NCBI GenBank assembly: GCA_029204225.1
Contig: CM055097.1
Span: forward strand, 28,199,192 to 28,263,191
Length of the DNA: 64,000 nucleotides
DNA from: Diphasiastrum complanatum
Taxonomy: Eukaryota; Streptophyta; Lycopodiopsida; Lycopodiales; Lycopodiaceae
Direction: 5' to 3'
This document shows, piece after piece, positions 34,701 through 46,085 of this stretch. Under the pieces are notes generated by a model that did not search any database, had not been told where the DNA came from, and was given only the letters and a program-made list of their open reading frames with translations. The translations under genes and the position numbers were made by a program. Each line of letters begins with the position of its first letter. Position 1 is the stretch's first letter.

Positions 34701-35512
34701 TTCTCTTCATGATACGTTTGTTTCTTAATCTCACATGTCTTTGGAGTATATTTGGTAGTTAAGCTTTTGGCTTGCTAATTTCAAGTCTTGGTTTGTTTTT
34801 ATGCTATATGTTACAACAACTTAGTTTGTTCGGAATTGTAATTGTGACAATCTTAGATACTCTCTTTTCTTAAGCTAACACAATCTTGATTCTTGTTGCG
34901 ACTTTTACAATGAGTCAATGGCCTAGTTTCTTCAACTCCATGCAAGGCTAAGAGCAACTGAGATGTGTGTGAGAGAGAGAGAGAGACATCAGAGATGAGA
35001 GAGATAGGAATCAGAGAGCGTTGGCTGCAATAAGAGAAAATGAGGGAATGATTTGTCTAGCGCAGAAAGAAAGAAAGAGAGAAGTTTGTCCAACGCTTCT
35101 TAAACAATGAACTACCACCACATTTCTCATTGAGTAATAGATAGCAAATTGTCTCCTCAGTGACCAACAGAATTCATAGTAAATAGCCTTAACTTATCCG
35201 CAATGCAGCCAGTCCAGAAACTAGCTATGGTTGCGCTTCTCTAAAATCAGAAGGTTGGCATCTCACAACAAATAATCCTCGTAGTAATGAGCGGAAATCA
35301 TAGCAGTTAGGTTCCTCATTAGCAGGAAGCGAAAATAGTGATGGCCTCTCCTTTCTTCAACAAATCATCACTTTTGGCTGAGGACACGCAAATCAATTTT
35401 GCATTATGATTAGGAGGATAAGTGAACTGACGGCTCACACGTTCAAGAACCATTATGCTCTTCTCTCCTCTGCATCGAATGAATGATTCCCTTGTCTGCC
35501 TGCCTCCCTTCT
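34701..35512. other. No gene recognised; GA-rich patch 34970-35090
   Basis: 3' flank of the GIY-YIG gene. Imperfect GA runs at 34969-34990 and near 35060-35085 are the only notable structure. Confidence 0.35.
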
Positions 35513-35765
<253 letters not shown>

Positions 35766-35984
35766 AGGGGAAAAAAAATTTGAAATGTGTGTGTGCACCC
35801 AAAAAAACAAAAATAAAGGTGCAAATGAGTGGCATGTTTTGCAAATGAGTGACATGTTTTGCGAGCAAAGCGTGACATTTTCGGCGGCACAGGTTTAATT
35901 TTTTGTCGGCAACCCTTACACACTCTCTCTCTAAAATATATTTATATATACATATAGATATATACATGGTTTATTCTTTGTCTT

Positions 35985-36950
35985 GCAAACACCCCTCTCA
36001 TATACGTTCACCAAGGGCAAAATGTATGCATATGCCAACACATTTTTTTATCAATGAAATGTATGTAGATGTTGTTGTATGAACACATTTTTGCTGGAAA
36101 AAATATATTCACATGCCCTCTTATTGTTGCTACACTAAGATATTATTATGATGTTGTGAGACAAGAAAATTGCCATTCATGAGCAACTTGACCTTCATAT
36201 AAAGGTCTAGTCAATATGACATTTTGTCCCATAAAAAAGATATGTTTCTTGTTATTACATAGTTTCCATATGAAAGGTGAATTAGCATCCATTACGTAAA
36301 ATCCACCCGTTTACTTGAAACGATGATATTAACAAAGAGGCTCCTCATTTTTATTTTGCATTTTGCCAAATTCCTTTTTTGAAAAAATGTCCATAGACAT
36401 TGCTCCATGCCAAATGGCACATGCATAAGTGCACTTTTCCAAAAGAAAAATTGGCAAAATGTCCTTGGACTCCAACGCCATCTTGCCAAAAGGTACATGC
36501 AAAGTTTTTGCCAAAAACAATGTGAGAAAGTATATGCATATGATGGCGACATCCTTTAGGACAATCCTATAAGACATTGGTTTGAAGAATGTATATAATT
36601 GCCAAAACCTTCATACATGCTGCCAAAATAATGAGCAAGTGGCAAAATGTGTTCATGCAAGTGTTGGCACTTGCATACATTCGACACTCTATCTTGGCAT
36701 GATGAATACAAGGCCTACATACATTATTTAAAAAACAACAATGGAAAAAATGTATGCAGATGTCAACGCCTACATACATTTGTCCACAAGGATCGACAAT
36801 TATCAATTTAAGAAAAAATATATGAAGGCATCAATGTCTACATGGATATTACCAAAAGAAAGATCTTTGTTTCTTTGGCAAAATAATGTATGTAGTTGTC
36901 ATTTGGCTGCATATTTTGTAATCTTGTGTACTAAAAGGCTAAGATGAAGG
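35985..36950. repeat. Degenerate minisatellite-like region
   Basis: The phrase AAATGTATGCATATGCCAAC and variants (TGTATGCAGATGTCAACGCC, TGTATGTAGATGTTGTTG, TGGCAAAATGT) recur irregularly on both strands at 36020, 36065, 36370, 36460, 36640, 36745 and 36880. No coding content was recognised. The units are too diverged to set a period by eye. Confidence 0.5.
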
Positions 36951-39480
36951 GAGACCTTCACAACTTTCAAGAAGTCATTGGTTTTTCAATATCTAAAAAT
37001 TTGCAGCAAGAGAAAAAGAAAATGTACAAATTTAAACTCAAATGACTTACCAATATATACTTGTCTGATTTATATGTTTTCATTGGATTGTGAAAGCTAG
37101 TCTTGATGAGAGAGCACTACCATTATGGAGTTCTTGCTTTTCCAGATTAGGTCTTGCAAATTGTTCCCAAGGGAAACCTTCATGAATTTAAGTGAGTGAT
37201 TGGATTTTACTCTTCTTCAAAAGACTAATAATGTTATGAATCTTATAGATTTGGTATAAATGTACAACAATTACTATTGTCAAAAAACATGATGTTGTAG
37301 ATTAATTAGCAATCTATGAGTTTACATTTTTTGTGTTGGGTTGATAAGGAAATTGAGAGGGCATACCTTCACAAACTGTATGAAGTCGTACCTAGGTGAT
37401 AGGCCATGAAGGGAGGGAGATCCTTACTACCTTGAGAAGGTTATTGTTTCTTTCAACGTCTTAGAATTCAAACTTAAACTTAATCATCAAGTTATGATTG
37501 TAACTACTAAAAAGATATAATGGCATATGTTTACTAGCTTTTTATTTCAAATATGAAATGGTGAGGGTCTGAACTATATCTTTTGCAAGTTTTGGTCTAC
37601 TTTTTGTAATAGGTAAAGGCCAATGGAGAAGGTTTTATATTTTTTTAGGGCCCATGTGTTGCTTGAGAGCCTCAAAGTCCCTCCTAAAAGACTCATTTTG
37701 GAAGTTGGTATCCAAAGAGAATAGTCTAAGAGCAAGTCTAAACAACATGGCTAAAGCATTCACCTTGCAAATGATATAACAAGATATATTTTGTCAAAGT
37801 AAGCCTCCTAGTGATGGATGAGCCCATTACTTAGTTGTAGTCAAGCTAGCTTTGGTGCTCAAGTCTCAGTCTAAATGACCCCTATAGCTTGTTACCCAAT
37901 AGCTACATTAAAACTACAATGGTTGACTCTCTCTGGAAAAAGCTATGGAAACCAACATTGTTTACCATGATTGAGAGGTGGGACCAAATGGTAGACTAAC
38001 TACAAGGGGAGAAAGTGAAAACCATGGTAGCTAGGCTCTAGGATTTTATTGGTAGGTACGAGCTCACATGCTCATGTTAGTGGCCTTAAAAATTGGTTAG
38101 TTTTAATATGAATATACCTTCCTACATCTAGACAATAGAGGTGAGCATTGGGGCTTAGATAATTCTTCATTTACCTTTGTCCTGAGTCTATTTGAGAGGA
38201 CCAATTACAGTCTTTTCCATGGTGATTTGGTAGGGCCCCCCTCATGGCCCACCAGGCTAGTTGCTATGCTAATTGGTTGAGCTAACTCCAGCTTTGCTCT
38301 TGAGGGATTTTTATTGTCATATTGTCTTGGTTGGTTATATAAACCCATAATGTTTTAGTTTTGTTGGTTACCTTGCTTGGATGATTTTGGGCTAGCTCTA
38401 TGGAGCTCATGCTAGTGTGGCACTAGGTTGAGTCTTTTGATGTGCTCATGTTAGATGTGTGAGTTGGGTTAGTTGTGTTAGATGTGCTCATGTAAGACTT
38501 TGAGAGCAAGTGTTGGCTTGCATGTTGGACAATTTTCTTTGAGATGCTAATACATCATGCCTAAGAGAGGGGATATACATTAATCAAGATTCAAATTCAA
38601 ATTTCCTTGAATTTTGGATTTAAGTTTTGTGAGGGTAGAGGCCCAGGGTGACTAGGGCTGTTTGTTTTTGATGGTTAGGGACAAAAAAAAAACAAGAGGG
38701 CCTCACCATAGGCCTTTACCCCTCATGTAAGGGCTTCAGGCAAGGCTTGCATTGTTATGAATCTATGAAATTTTTTCTAGAAAACTCTGTAGACAAGCAC
38801 TAAATCATGAACCACATGTAATGAAACTGGGAGTGCTACTACGCTACTTGATCTGGATTCTTAATGTGGTAGGAATCATCCATTAGTTTCTTACATTGAA
38901 TGGGAGTAATTGGGGTCTTTAATATGGTGTTCAATTAAAAGCAAGTCATTTTTTGTTGTGGTTTGGTAGGCTTACTTCAACACAAACTAAAATAGTATTA
39001 TCCCTGATTGGATATTGTACCTTATGGCTTGACTTTACTTGCTAAGATATAAAATTTATCAAGCTCTTGAAGAGACCAATTCACTTTATTCTAGAAGAAT
39101 AATTTTCACACTCTATTGGAAGGTGTTGGTACAATACACAGGCCACATCAGGTCGTACATCCTCCACACAACCATTTCGCATGATTTTGGAGCCATAAAG
39201 TGGAGTTCAAGCCAAGATAAGCTAGAAATCAATAGATTGATTTGTGTTCTAGCTATTGGATGTTGTTTGGATCTTAATTAGGTGCTTTCTCCATCATTTC
39301 TAGAATTATTTGGACTCATTTTGCTACATTTTCAACACTAACCCTCGCCTAGGTAACCTTTGCCAGTACTATTTTTTGAGTTACCATTTTCCATGTAGGA
39401 AAAATAATAATAATTCTTCCACAGAGAACACGATAAAAGTTGGAATAAATCAAACTAATATCAGCGTCTTCAATTGGGTC
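36951..39480. other. Gene-poor stretch; possible gag-like debris near 37920-38050
   Basis: The plus strand around 37970-38045 reads RWDQMV and LQGEKVKTMVARL with stops between, reminiscent of a Ty3-type gag, but far too short to call. The rest shows no recognisable protein or repeat. Confidence 0.3.
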
Positions 39481-40002
39481 TGTTTCTGGTCTATGTACTA
39501 ATAGAATAATATCTGCCTTGATTGAATTTGCGTGCGAAAATAATATGCGGAATTAAGAGACAACTTCAGACAATAAGAAACTATTGATCAAAAACGAATT
39601 TTTATAACTTTGAATCTGAATCATCAATATACATCTCTTGCTATTTTATCTCGTTGTTGTGTCTCTGATTGAGTGAGTATGAGAATCTCTTCAGTTTGAG
39701 TGTCTGAGAGTTGGTTATAACGAGTAGTGCACATGTATTTATATTGTTACAGGACAGGTCTTTTGGCCTTTTATTTACAGGTCTTTTGGCCTTTTATTTT
39801 TGTAACAGTAGATATCTAACCATTTACGACAATTGATATTCAAATAGACGTTCTGTTTTTATGGTCGAATAAATTCTGTTTGCGAATTATTCGCAACAGT
39901 CTATCTCTTCGTTACAGCTTTGTGTTTCATGAATTGTTCGCGACACTTGTCTCTTCGTGACATTTTTGTCTTTCGCGGATTGTTCGCGATAAAGATTCAA
40001 CA
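39481..40002 (-). repeat. 3' LTR (about 522 bp) of a minus-strand copia
   Basis: Homologous to 44663-45186 along its whole length. Both read TGTTTCTGGTCTATGTACTA at the left end. On the minus strand it carries CAATATAAATACATG, a TATA box, in mid-LTR. The right end (TGTTGAATC on minus) is set by the TG rule. Confidence 0.8.
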
Positions 40003-40274
40003 TGTGTTGTGATGGACTCTTGAAGACAAATCTTGCAAGTCATTGTGAGACTCCAAGCCTCATTCACCTCCTATTGGCCTCATCAAATACCAATGACTCT
40101 TTCTTCTGAAAGTTGAAATGGATATGAAAAGATTTGACACCTAAATTTCCTTTTCACTTGACTAGTTCTCTCAACACTTGAGATTCTTGAACAAAAGATG
40201 GGTTTTGTTTCAAACACATGAAAATCAAACTTAATCGCTTCTTTTGGACTCACTCTTGACCCAAATAATCTCAC

Positions 40275-40654
40275 TCTTGAGATTTAGAATGAATTTGATT
40301 TGGTAGAGTACAACCTCCTAAAATACTCTTGCTATCATCCTTCATGGATGCCCACCTTGCGTCACTGTAAGATTCGATGTGAAGTCCAGCTTTCTTCGAA
40401 TAACACAGTCCATAGTCTTTCGTTTCCTGGAGATATTGTTAGTACTCTTTTTGTCAACTTCCAATGTAGCAATCCTGGGTTTTGATTATATTGGCTCATT
40501 CTGTAGCAAACGCTATATCAGGTCTGGTGTTGTCTGCTAGATATAACAATGATCCAGTCAGCATACGATAGGATGTTTTGGCCATTCGTTGCTCTTTCTC
40601 GAGAGTCTGCGACCTGGTTTAGTATTGTTCCACGTATCATGGGAGTATGCACAC
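40275..40654 (-). pseudogene. copia RNase H segment
   Basis: The minus strand reads HTPMIRGTILNQVADSREKE, YRMLTGSLLYLADNTRPDIA and LHIESYSDARWASMKDDSKS, the copia RNase H opening with YSDAxWA. The frame joins the RT part to the right if the 1070-bp insertion (40655-41724) is removed. It degenerates left of about 40275; 40083-40274 shows an unrelated open frame. Confidence 0.8.
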
Positions 40655-41724
40655 TTTAACAAGTAAAAAAGAGAAAGTCCTCCAAATCCAAGGTAGTGCC
40701 TCCAAATATCCTCCAAGCAACCTGCAAGCTCCAAGATGGTTTTCCAACTCCAAGTTAGAATGCCTCCACCTGCAAGTAAGGATCTTCAAGCCTCCAAGGA
40801 TCTCTCCTCCACCTGTGTCCCTACTCTTAAACACAAAGGAAGATAACAAGCTGGCCTCAAGTATTCACCACCCAACCATAGCTAGATCCAAGCTCCAAGC
40901 AAGACCTATTTAGCAACCCCTTGCTAACCATAAACAGATCACAAGCATATCACAACAAACCATAGTTTACTCAAGATACAAATCCTACTTATGTCCCATA
41001 CCATAAGCAAGATCTAAACCCTTAGCATACTACACACAAGAATTACTCTACAGACTAGTAGCCACACTAGAGCATAAGCAAGGTAAGCAAAAGAGATCCC
41101 TCTCTCTCCCAATGGGCACCATACTCCTCTTATATAGATGGCATCTAGTTCTCTCCAACTTACACTATGGAGTTCAATGCACATCCAATGAGAAATAGAG
41201 AGGCCTAGAGGAGTTCAAGAGCCTTCATAGGCTTATGGAAGGTCATCAGACATCTTCCATAACTTATGACTCTTTGATTACTATTCTTGTGAAACTTGAA
41301 ACTCAATGGACCTTTACGAGGGCGCCCTCCTACTAGGACCCATTGGCCAAGTTGTGCTTGTATACTTTGGTCCAAGACCAATAAAGTGACATGGTTCAAG
41401 GTTGAGGCCCAAGGTTTAGAAATATAGTCATCCAATGACTTTCTAAGACCTTTCTAGGTTCCATACCTCCATCCAAGGCATAGACACCTACCTGCCCTTA
41501 ATCAAGGACACTAGTACCTTTATCTAAGACACTATCCTTAATCCTAAGGGTACCCCTTATCCAAGGGTCTCATGACTCCATACCTCTGCCTAAGGTATAG
41601 TCACTTGTCTGTCCTTATCCAAGGGCACACACCCTTAATCCTAAGGGTACCTTGCCATGTAGCCCCCAACACTAAATGGACTAATAGGGGTTTGAAGTAC
41701 TGCTAGTTACATAGGTATGTAACA
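40655..41724 (-). repeat. LTR-like insertion (1070 bp) with CACAC target duplication
   Basis: It interrupts the copia frame between ECKGV and HTPMIRG. CACAC flanks it at 40650-40654 and 41725-41729. Removing it with one copy restores the reading exactly. On the minus strand it opens TGTTACATACCTATGTAAC (an 8-bp inverted repeat GTTACATA/TATGTAAC) and has a TATA box (CTATATAAGAGG, about 41131-41142). It ends TTGTTAAA, not the usual CA. A solo LTR of an unusual family is the best fit. Confidence 0.75.
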
Positions 41725-41729
41725 CACAC

Positions 41730-42540
41730 CTTTGCATTCGAGCATGTTGAAGTCTTCAATGATCTTTTGAGTGTACTTTTGTTGGTGAAGATACAACTTA
41801 CCACCTTCAAAGTCTCTCATGATCTGCAAGCCTAGATAGATTTTAGCTTCTCCTAGGTCAGCGATCTCAAATATTTCAGAAATGTCTCTTTAGACATCTG
41901 AAATTAACTTATCTCTTCTTGAGAAGATAAGCGTGTCATCAACATAGACAACTAGAATGATTATTTGTTTTTGGACATGCTTGATATAGACATTTGATTC
42001 AGCAAATAGAGGTTCGAAGCCTATGGAATGTAGTGCTTCGTCCTTCTTTCTATACCATTGTCTGGCTGCTTGTTTCAGACCATAAATATTTTTATTCATG
42101 TGACATCCGTATTCTGAATATTCTTGGCTTACAAAACCAAGTGGTTGGTCCATGAATAAGTCTTCTTCCAATTTTGCATGCAAGAAAGTAGTTTTCTCAT
42201 CAACAATATGGATTTTCAGATCATGAGCCACTGCATACATGAATAACAAGCGAATTGATGTATGTTTGACTACCAGTGAGAAAGTATCAGTGTAGTCAAT
42301 TCCATACTTCTGTAAAAATTCCGTAGCAACTAACCTTGCTTTGTATCTGATGTTTTCTCCATCATGACCTGTTTTGATCTTATAGATCCACTTGCATTTG
42401 ACTGGTTTTCTGCTATCAAGAATTGGTGCAAGTGTCCATACATTGTTCTTATACATGGATGACAATTCGTCCTCCATTGTTTGAACCCCACAATCTTTAT
42501 CTGGTCTATCAATAGCTTCCTCGAATGTTTGAGGTTCGTT
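41730..42540 (-). pseudogene. copia reverse transcriptase
   Basis: A 195-codon frame (42477-41890): KPVKCKWIYKIKTGHDGENI, YKARLVATEF, DYTDTFSLVVKHTSIRLLF, HIVDEKTTFLHAKLEED (motif A Asp), NIYGLKQAARQWYRKKDEA and LVVYVDDTLIFS (YVDD box intact). The remaining RT thumb reads in other frames to 41730, with a stop just after the YVDD region. It belongs with the integrase and gag to its right. Confidence 0.9.
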
Positions 42541-42780
42541 AGAGAAACCACAAAATTTGATGGCTATATTAAAAACATCCTAACCATATCTTTCTGGTGG
42601 TTTCCATTGTCTGTCTGATCTTCTCACATGTGGTTTTGAATTCAATTATGCAGGTTTTGAGTTCGATTCTGATTCGACCTTTTCTGCTGAAATTCAAGCT
42701 GGTGATTCGAGTCTTTCTGGTACTCGATCTTGACCTCCCTATGAATCTGGTAATTCTCTTCCATGTTCTGCTTGTTTTAC

Positions 42781-43560
42781 TTATGTCGTTGTTGGTAGCT
42801 CATAATAGTTTTTGAGAATTTCATAGCCGACTAGATCACTCTCTGCTATGTATTTCGACTCATCAAATTTAATATCTTGAACAACTTTTATCTTGCCAGC
42901 TTCGGGTACATAGACATGATAGTATGACAAATGTAACTCAAATCCTACCAGAAAATCTTGTTTTGTCTTTTCATCGAGTTTCTTTCTCAGCTTATCTAGT
43001 ATTTGCATATACACTACGCATCCGAGGGTCCGAAATGTGCAAGATTTGGATTCAACTTCCACCATATCTCATGAGGAGTTTTATCTGGTATTCGAGATTC
43101 AGAATATGATTCTGAAGATAATTTGATGTAGCCCACTGCTTCTGCCCACAACTATTTTGGTGCTTACGCATGAGCCATCATACACCTTGCATTTTCCATA
43201 AGTGTACGATTCCTTCGTTTAGCTATTCCATTGTGCTGAGATGTGTAAGATGCAGTCTTTGTATGCATAATACCTCGATCAATACAGTAAGATTTGAATT
43301 CATTGGAAATGTACTCACCTCCACGATCTATGCAAATCTGCATCAGCTTATTGCTTGTCTGCTTCTCAGCCCAATTCGTATACTCAACGAATTTCTTGAA
43401 AGCTTCAGATTTAGTACGTATAAAGTATACTATAGCGAACTTGTTGAAGTAATCAATAAACATAATGAAGTACTTTGCATCACCCAACGACAATACTCCA
43501 AATGGTCCACAAATATGAATGCACAATTTCAAGTACCTTAGTTGCTTTATAAACATCTTT
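42781..43560 (-). pseudogene. copia integrase
   Basis: The core is at 43556-43164: DAKYFIMFIDYFNKFAIVYF (catalytic Asp), MQICIDRGGEYISNEFKSYC (Asp within DRGGE), YTSQHNGIAKRRNRTLM (the catalytic Glu of NGVAERxN is Lys here). The C-terminal region 43065-42781 includes FRTLGCVVYMQILDKLRKKL. The Glu-to-Lys change would abolish activity. Confidence 0.85.
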
Positions 43561-43621
43561 ACTAAAAGGTGTTCTAGACATCTTGTTTTTAAGACAAGAC
43601 TTGCATGTAGTTTGAATATCT

Positions 43622-44110
43622 CTACTTTTGATTTCGACTCTTTGAATTCTCTGACTTTTGTTGGCTTGGTACAAGACTTCCATGTTCATGTGACATAGCC
43701 TCTTGCCACAATATATTTGTTGATTCTTGAGTTTGATTGGCTTGTTCGATTCTTGTTTGAATGTTTAGGTGATATAAATTTTCTTCTCTGTTGCCTTTAG
43801 CAACTAGGTTATCAGAATCTTCCTTGAACAATTTACAAGATTTCCTTGTGAAGGTTATTGACATGCCTGTATCAACTATCTTAGCTACGGATAGAAGATC
43901 TTTGTCAAGAGTAGGGACGCAGAGAACTTCCTCCAGTTTCTTGTCACCGTGATTCGTGTCCAGCCATAGTACGTCAGTTCCATCAACCACGTGCTTAGAG
44001 CCATCTCCAAGTATAATGAATCTTGAATAGTTCATCTTCTTGTACTCACAATATTTGTTTCGAGAAAACAAAATGTGAGGTGGCTCCCGAATCAAGTACT
44101 ACTTCTCAAA
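43622..44110 (-). pseudogene. copia protease and GAG-pre-integrase
   Basis: The aspartic protease active site reads VLDSGATSH in a frame offset from its continuation (near 44080-44105). Downstream, RFIILGDGSKHVVDGTDVLW, VLCVPTLDKDLLSVAKI and NLYHLNIQTRIEQ are the usual pre-integrase content. The frame ends at 43622. Confidence 0.8.
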
Positions 44111-44300
44111 TTGAATTAGATGAACAACATAGATCAGCACTAACATAAGCTGTTGAGTTCCTTGTTGTCTTGTCTTCTGCTGCTCTGGAGCATTCTGCTT
44201 TGTCTTCGACATAGTTTGAATTTGAAGGTTTGCTTTAATTCTGTTCCTTTTTGTTTCTGGAATTCTGATAACAGTCTACTACTGCATGATCCCGTTTATG

Positions 44301-44655
44301 TCAATGAATGCATTCAATCTCTGGATTTAACCAACACTTATCTTCTGTGTGACTTGATCTTCTGCATCTGTTGCAGATCTTCTTATCACCAAATTTTTTC
44401 TGTTGTTTTTTAGATTGTTGTTCATTTGTCTTAGACTCATTCTTTTTAGACGAGTCCCTCTTAAAGTTAGACTTCTTAGAAGATTTATTCTTCTGAGTAA
44501 ATAGAGCATTTTTGGAATCACCATTGTCATCATAGCATTTACGAGCTTCTACTTCCTCTTTAATTCCGTCTATTGCCTTTTGAAGTGTCATTGTCGCATC
44601 TTTCGCTTAAGAATTGAGTTGTGTGGAATGACCTGGGTAGGGCTCGAAGAAAATA
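44301..44655 (-). pseudogene. copia gag C-terminus with zinc knuckle
   Basis: A Lys/Asn/Ser-rich tail (MTLQKAIDGIKEEVEARK) leads to a CCHC box, CNRCRRSSHTEDKCW. The gag N-terminus and the PBS are missing: gag-like sequence meets the LTR end directly at 44663. Confidence 0.8.
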
Positions 44656-44662
44656 ACTAAGC

Positions 44663-45186
44663 TGTTTCTGGTCTATGTACTAATAGAACAACATCTACCT
44701 TGATTGAATTTGCATGTGGAAATAATATGCGAAATTAAGAGACAACTTAGAGACAATTTTTAGACAATAGAAAACTATTGATCAAAAATGATTTTTTATA
44801 TAACTTTGAATCTGAATCATCAATATACATATCTTGTTGTCTTATCTCACTGTTGTGTATCTGATTGAGTGAGTATGAGAATCTCTTCAGTTTGAGTGTC
44901 TGAGAGTTGGTTACAACAAGTAGTGCACATGTATTTATATTGTTACATACAGGTCTTTGGCCTTTTATTTATAAGTCTTTTGGCCTTTTATTTCTGTAAC
45001 AGTAGATATCTAACCGTTTACGATGGTTGATATTCAAATAGACGCTATGTTTTCAGGGTCAAATAAATTCTTGTTTGCGAATTATTCGTGACAGTCCATC
45101 TCTTTGTTACAACTTTGTGTTTCACAAATTGTTTGCGACACTTGTCTCTTCGCAACATTTTTGTCTTTTGTGAATTGTTCACAACA
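44663..45186 (-). repeat. 5' LTR (about 524 bp) of the minus-strand copia
   Basis: Pairs with 39481-40002. On the minus strand it ends GACCAGAAACA and then meets internal sequence without a PBS, so a deletion removed the leader and gag start. Confidence 0.8.
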
Positions 45187-45445
45187 GATGACAACTTTGA
45201 GCTTGAAGAAGAAATTCAAAATATTTCTTGAACTGTTCGCGACAAGTGAGCTTGAAGAAGAATCGAGAAGATTTCGCGAATTGTTCGCGACAATTTCGTG
45301 ACATTTGAGGTTTGAACAAGAAACAAAATATTTCGCGATAAGATTCTGTTCGCGAATCTTTCAAGCTTCAACAAGATATTGTTTCGCGAATCCTTCGTGA
45401 ATCTTTCGAGTTGACTGCAAGACAAATTTCGCAAATCCTTCGAGG
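45187..45445. repeat. TCGCGA-rich degenerate array
   Basis: Variants of TTTCGCGAATTGTTCGCGACA recur about every 20-45 bases (45234, 45275, 45288, 45332, 45350, 45383). The array continues motifs present at the start of the adjacent LTRs (39880-39990, 45065-45185) and again at 45715-45800. The palindromic core TCGCGA recurs at least nine times within 600 bases. Confidence 0.7.
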
Positions 45446-45452
45446 TTGATCA

Positions 45453-45880
45453 TGTTGGGAGAAAGAGGATGTGTCATGTGTGAGAAACGAAAATAGCTCA
45501 AAAAGAAAACGAACACAAAAAATGAATTGAACTCGAAACTCGAACGAGAAACGATCTCGAACGGAAAGTGTTCGTGCGCAGCGGAATGAGCTATATGACT
45601 CTTTCCCTAGGCATGATTATGCCTTACAGAAATGAACAGGGCGTTAGTTATAGAAATCATGGTCGTTCTAATTACGTAGCCAAACATTAATAAAACACCA
45701 GAAGAATAATTTGTCGCGAACAGCTAGACAAATTATCTATCGCGAATGATTCGCGAAGAGCTAGACGACTAAAAATCTGTTGCGAATGATTTGCGAAAGG
45801 CAAGACTAAATATTAGTCATCAATAGCTAGACTAATAATAACTTGCTAAAACAGATTATTAGATTGAACAACTAGAAAGT
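45453..45880 (+). repeat. Probable LTR start of another element
   Basis: TGTTGGGAGAAAG after the array is LTR-like. It contains further TCGCGAAC/ATTCGCGAA units (45715-45760). No PBS or partner copy was found. Confidence 0.35.
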
Positions 45881-46085
45881 CAGACAGAATAAAAAGGCAC
45901 CACCCTGTAAATCAAATCATAAGGCATTTTTGTCAGTGATGCATTTTTTGTTTCTTCACCAACGTTCACTTCAGCAAAGGCTGACATCGCACCCTTTTCA
46001 CGCTCACCCCATACAACTGTGCTAATAGACTTGACAATGACTGCAGCCACCCACATCACATCCACTTTGTACTTTCTTCATCTGC
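45881..46085 (-). other. Short exon-like open frame, function unknown
   Basis: The minus strand reads DVMWVAAVIVKSISTVVWGE and MSAFAEVNVGEETKNASL after an acceptor-like TGTTACAG. It looks protein-like and unlike retroelement sequence, but is too short to classify; it may be a captured exon fragment. Confidence 0.25.
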
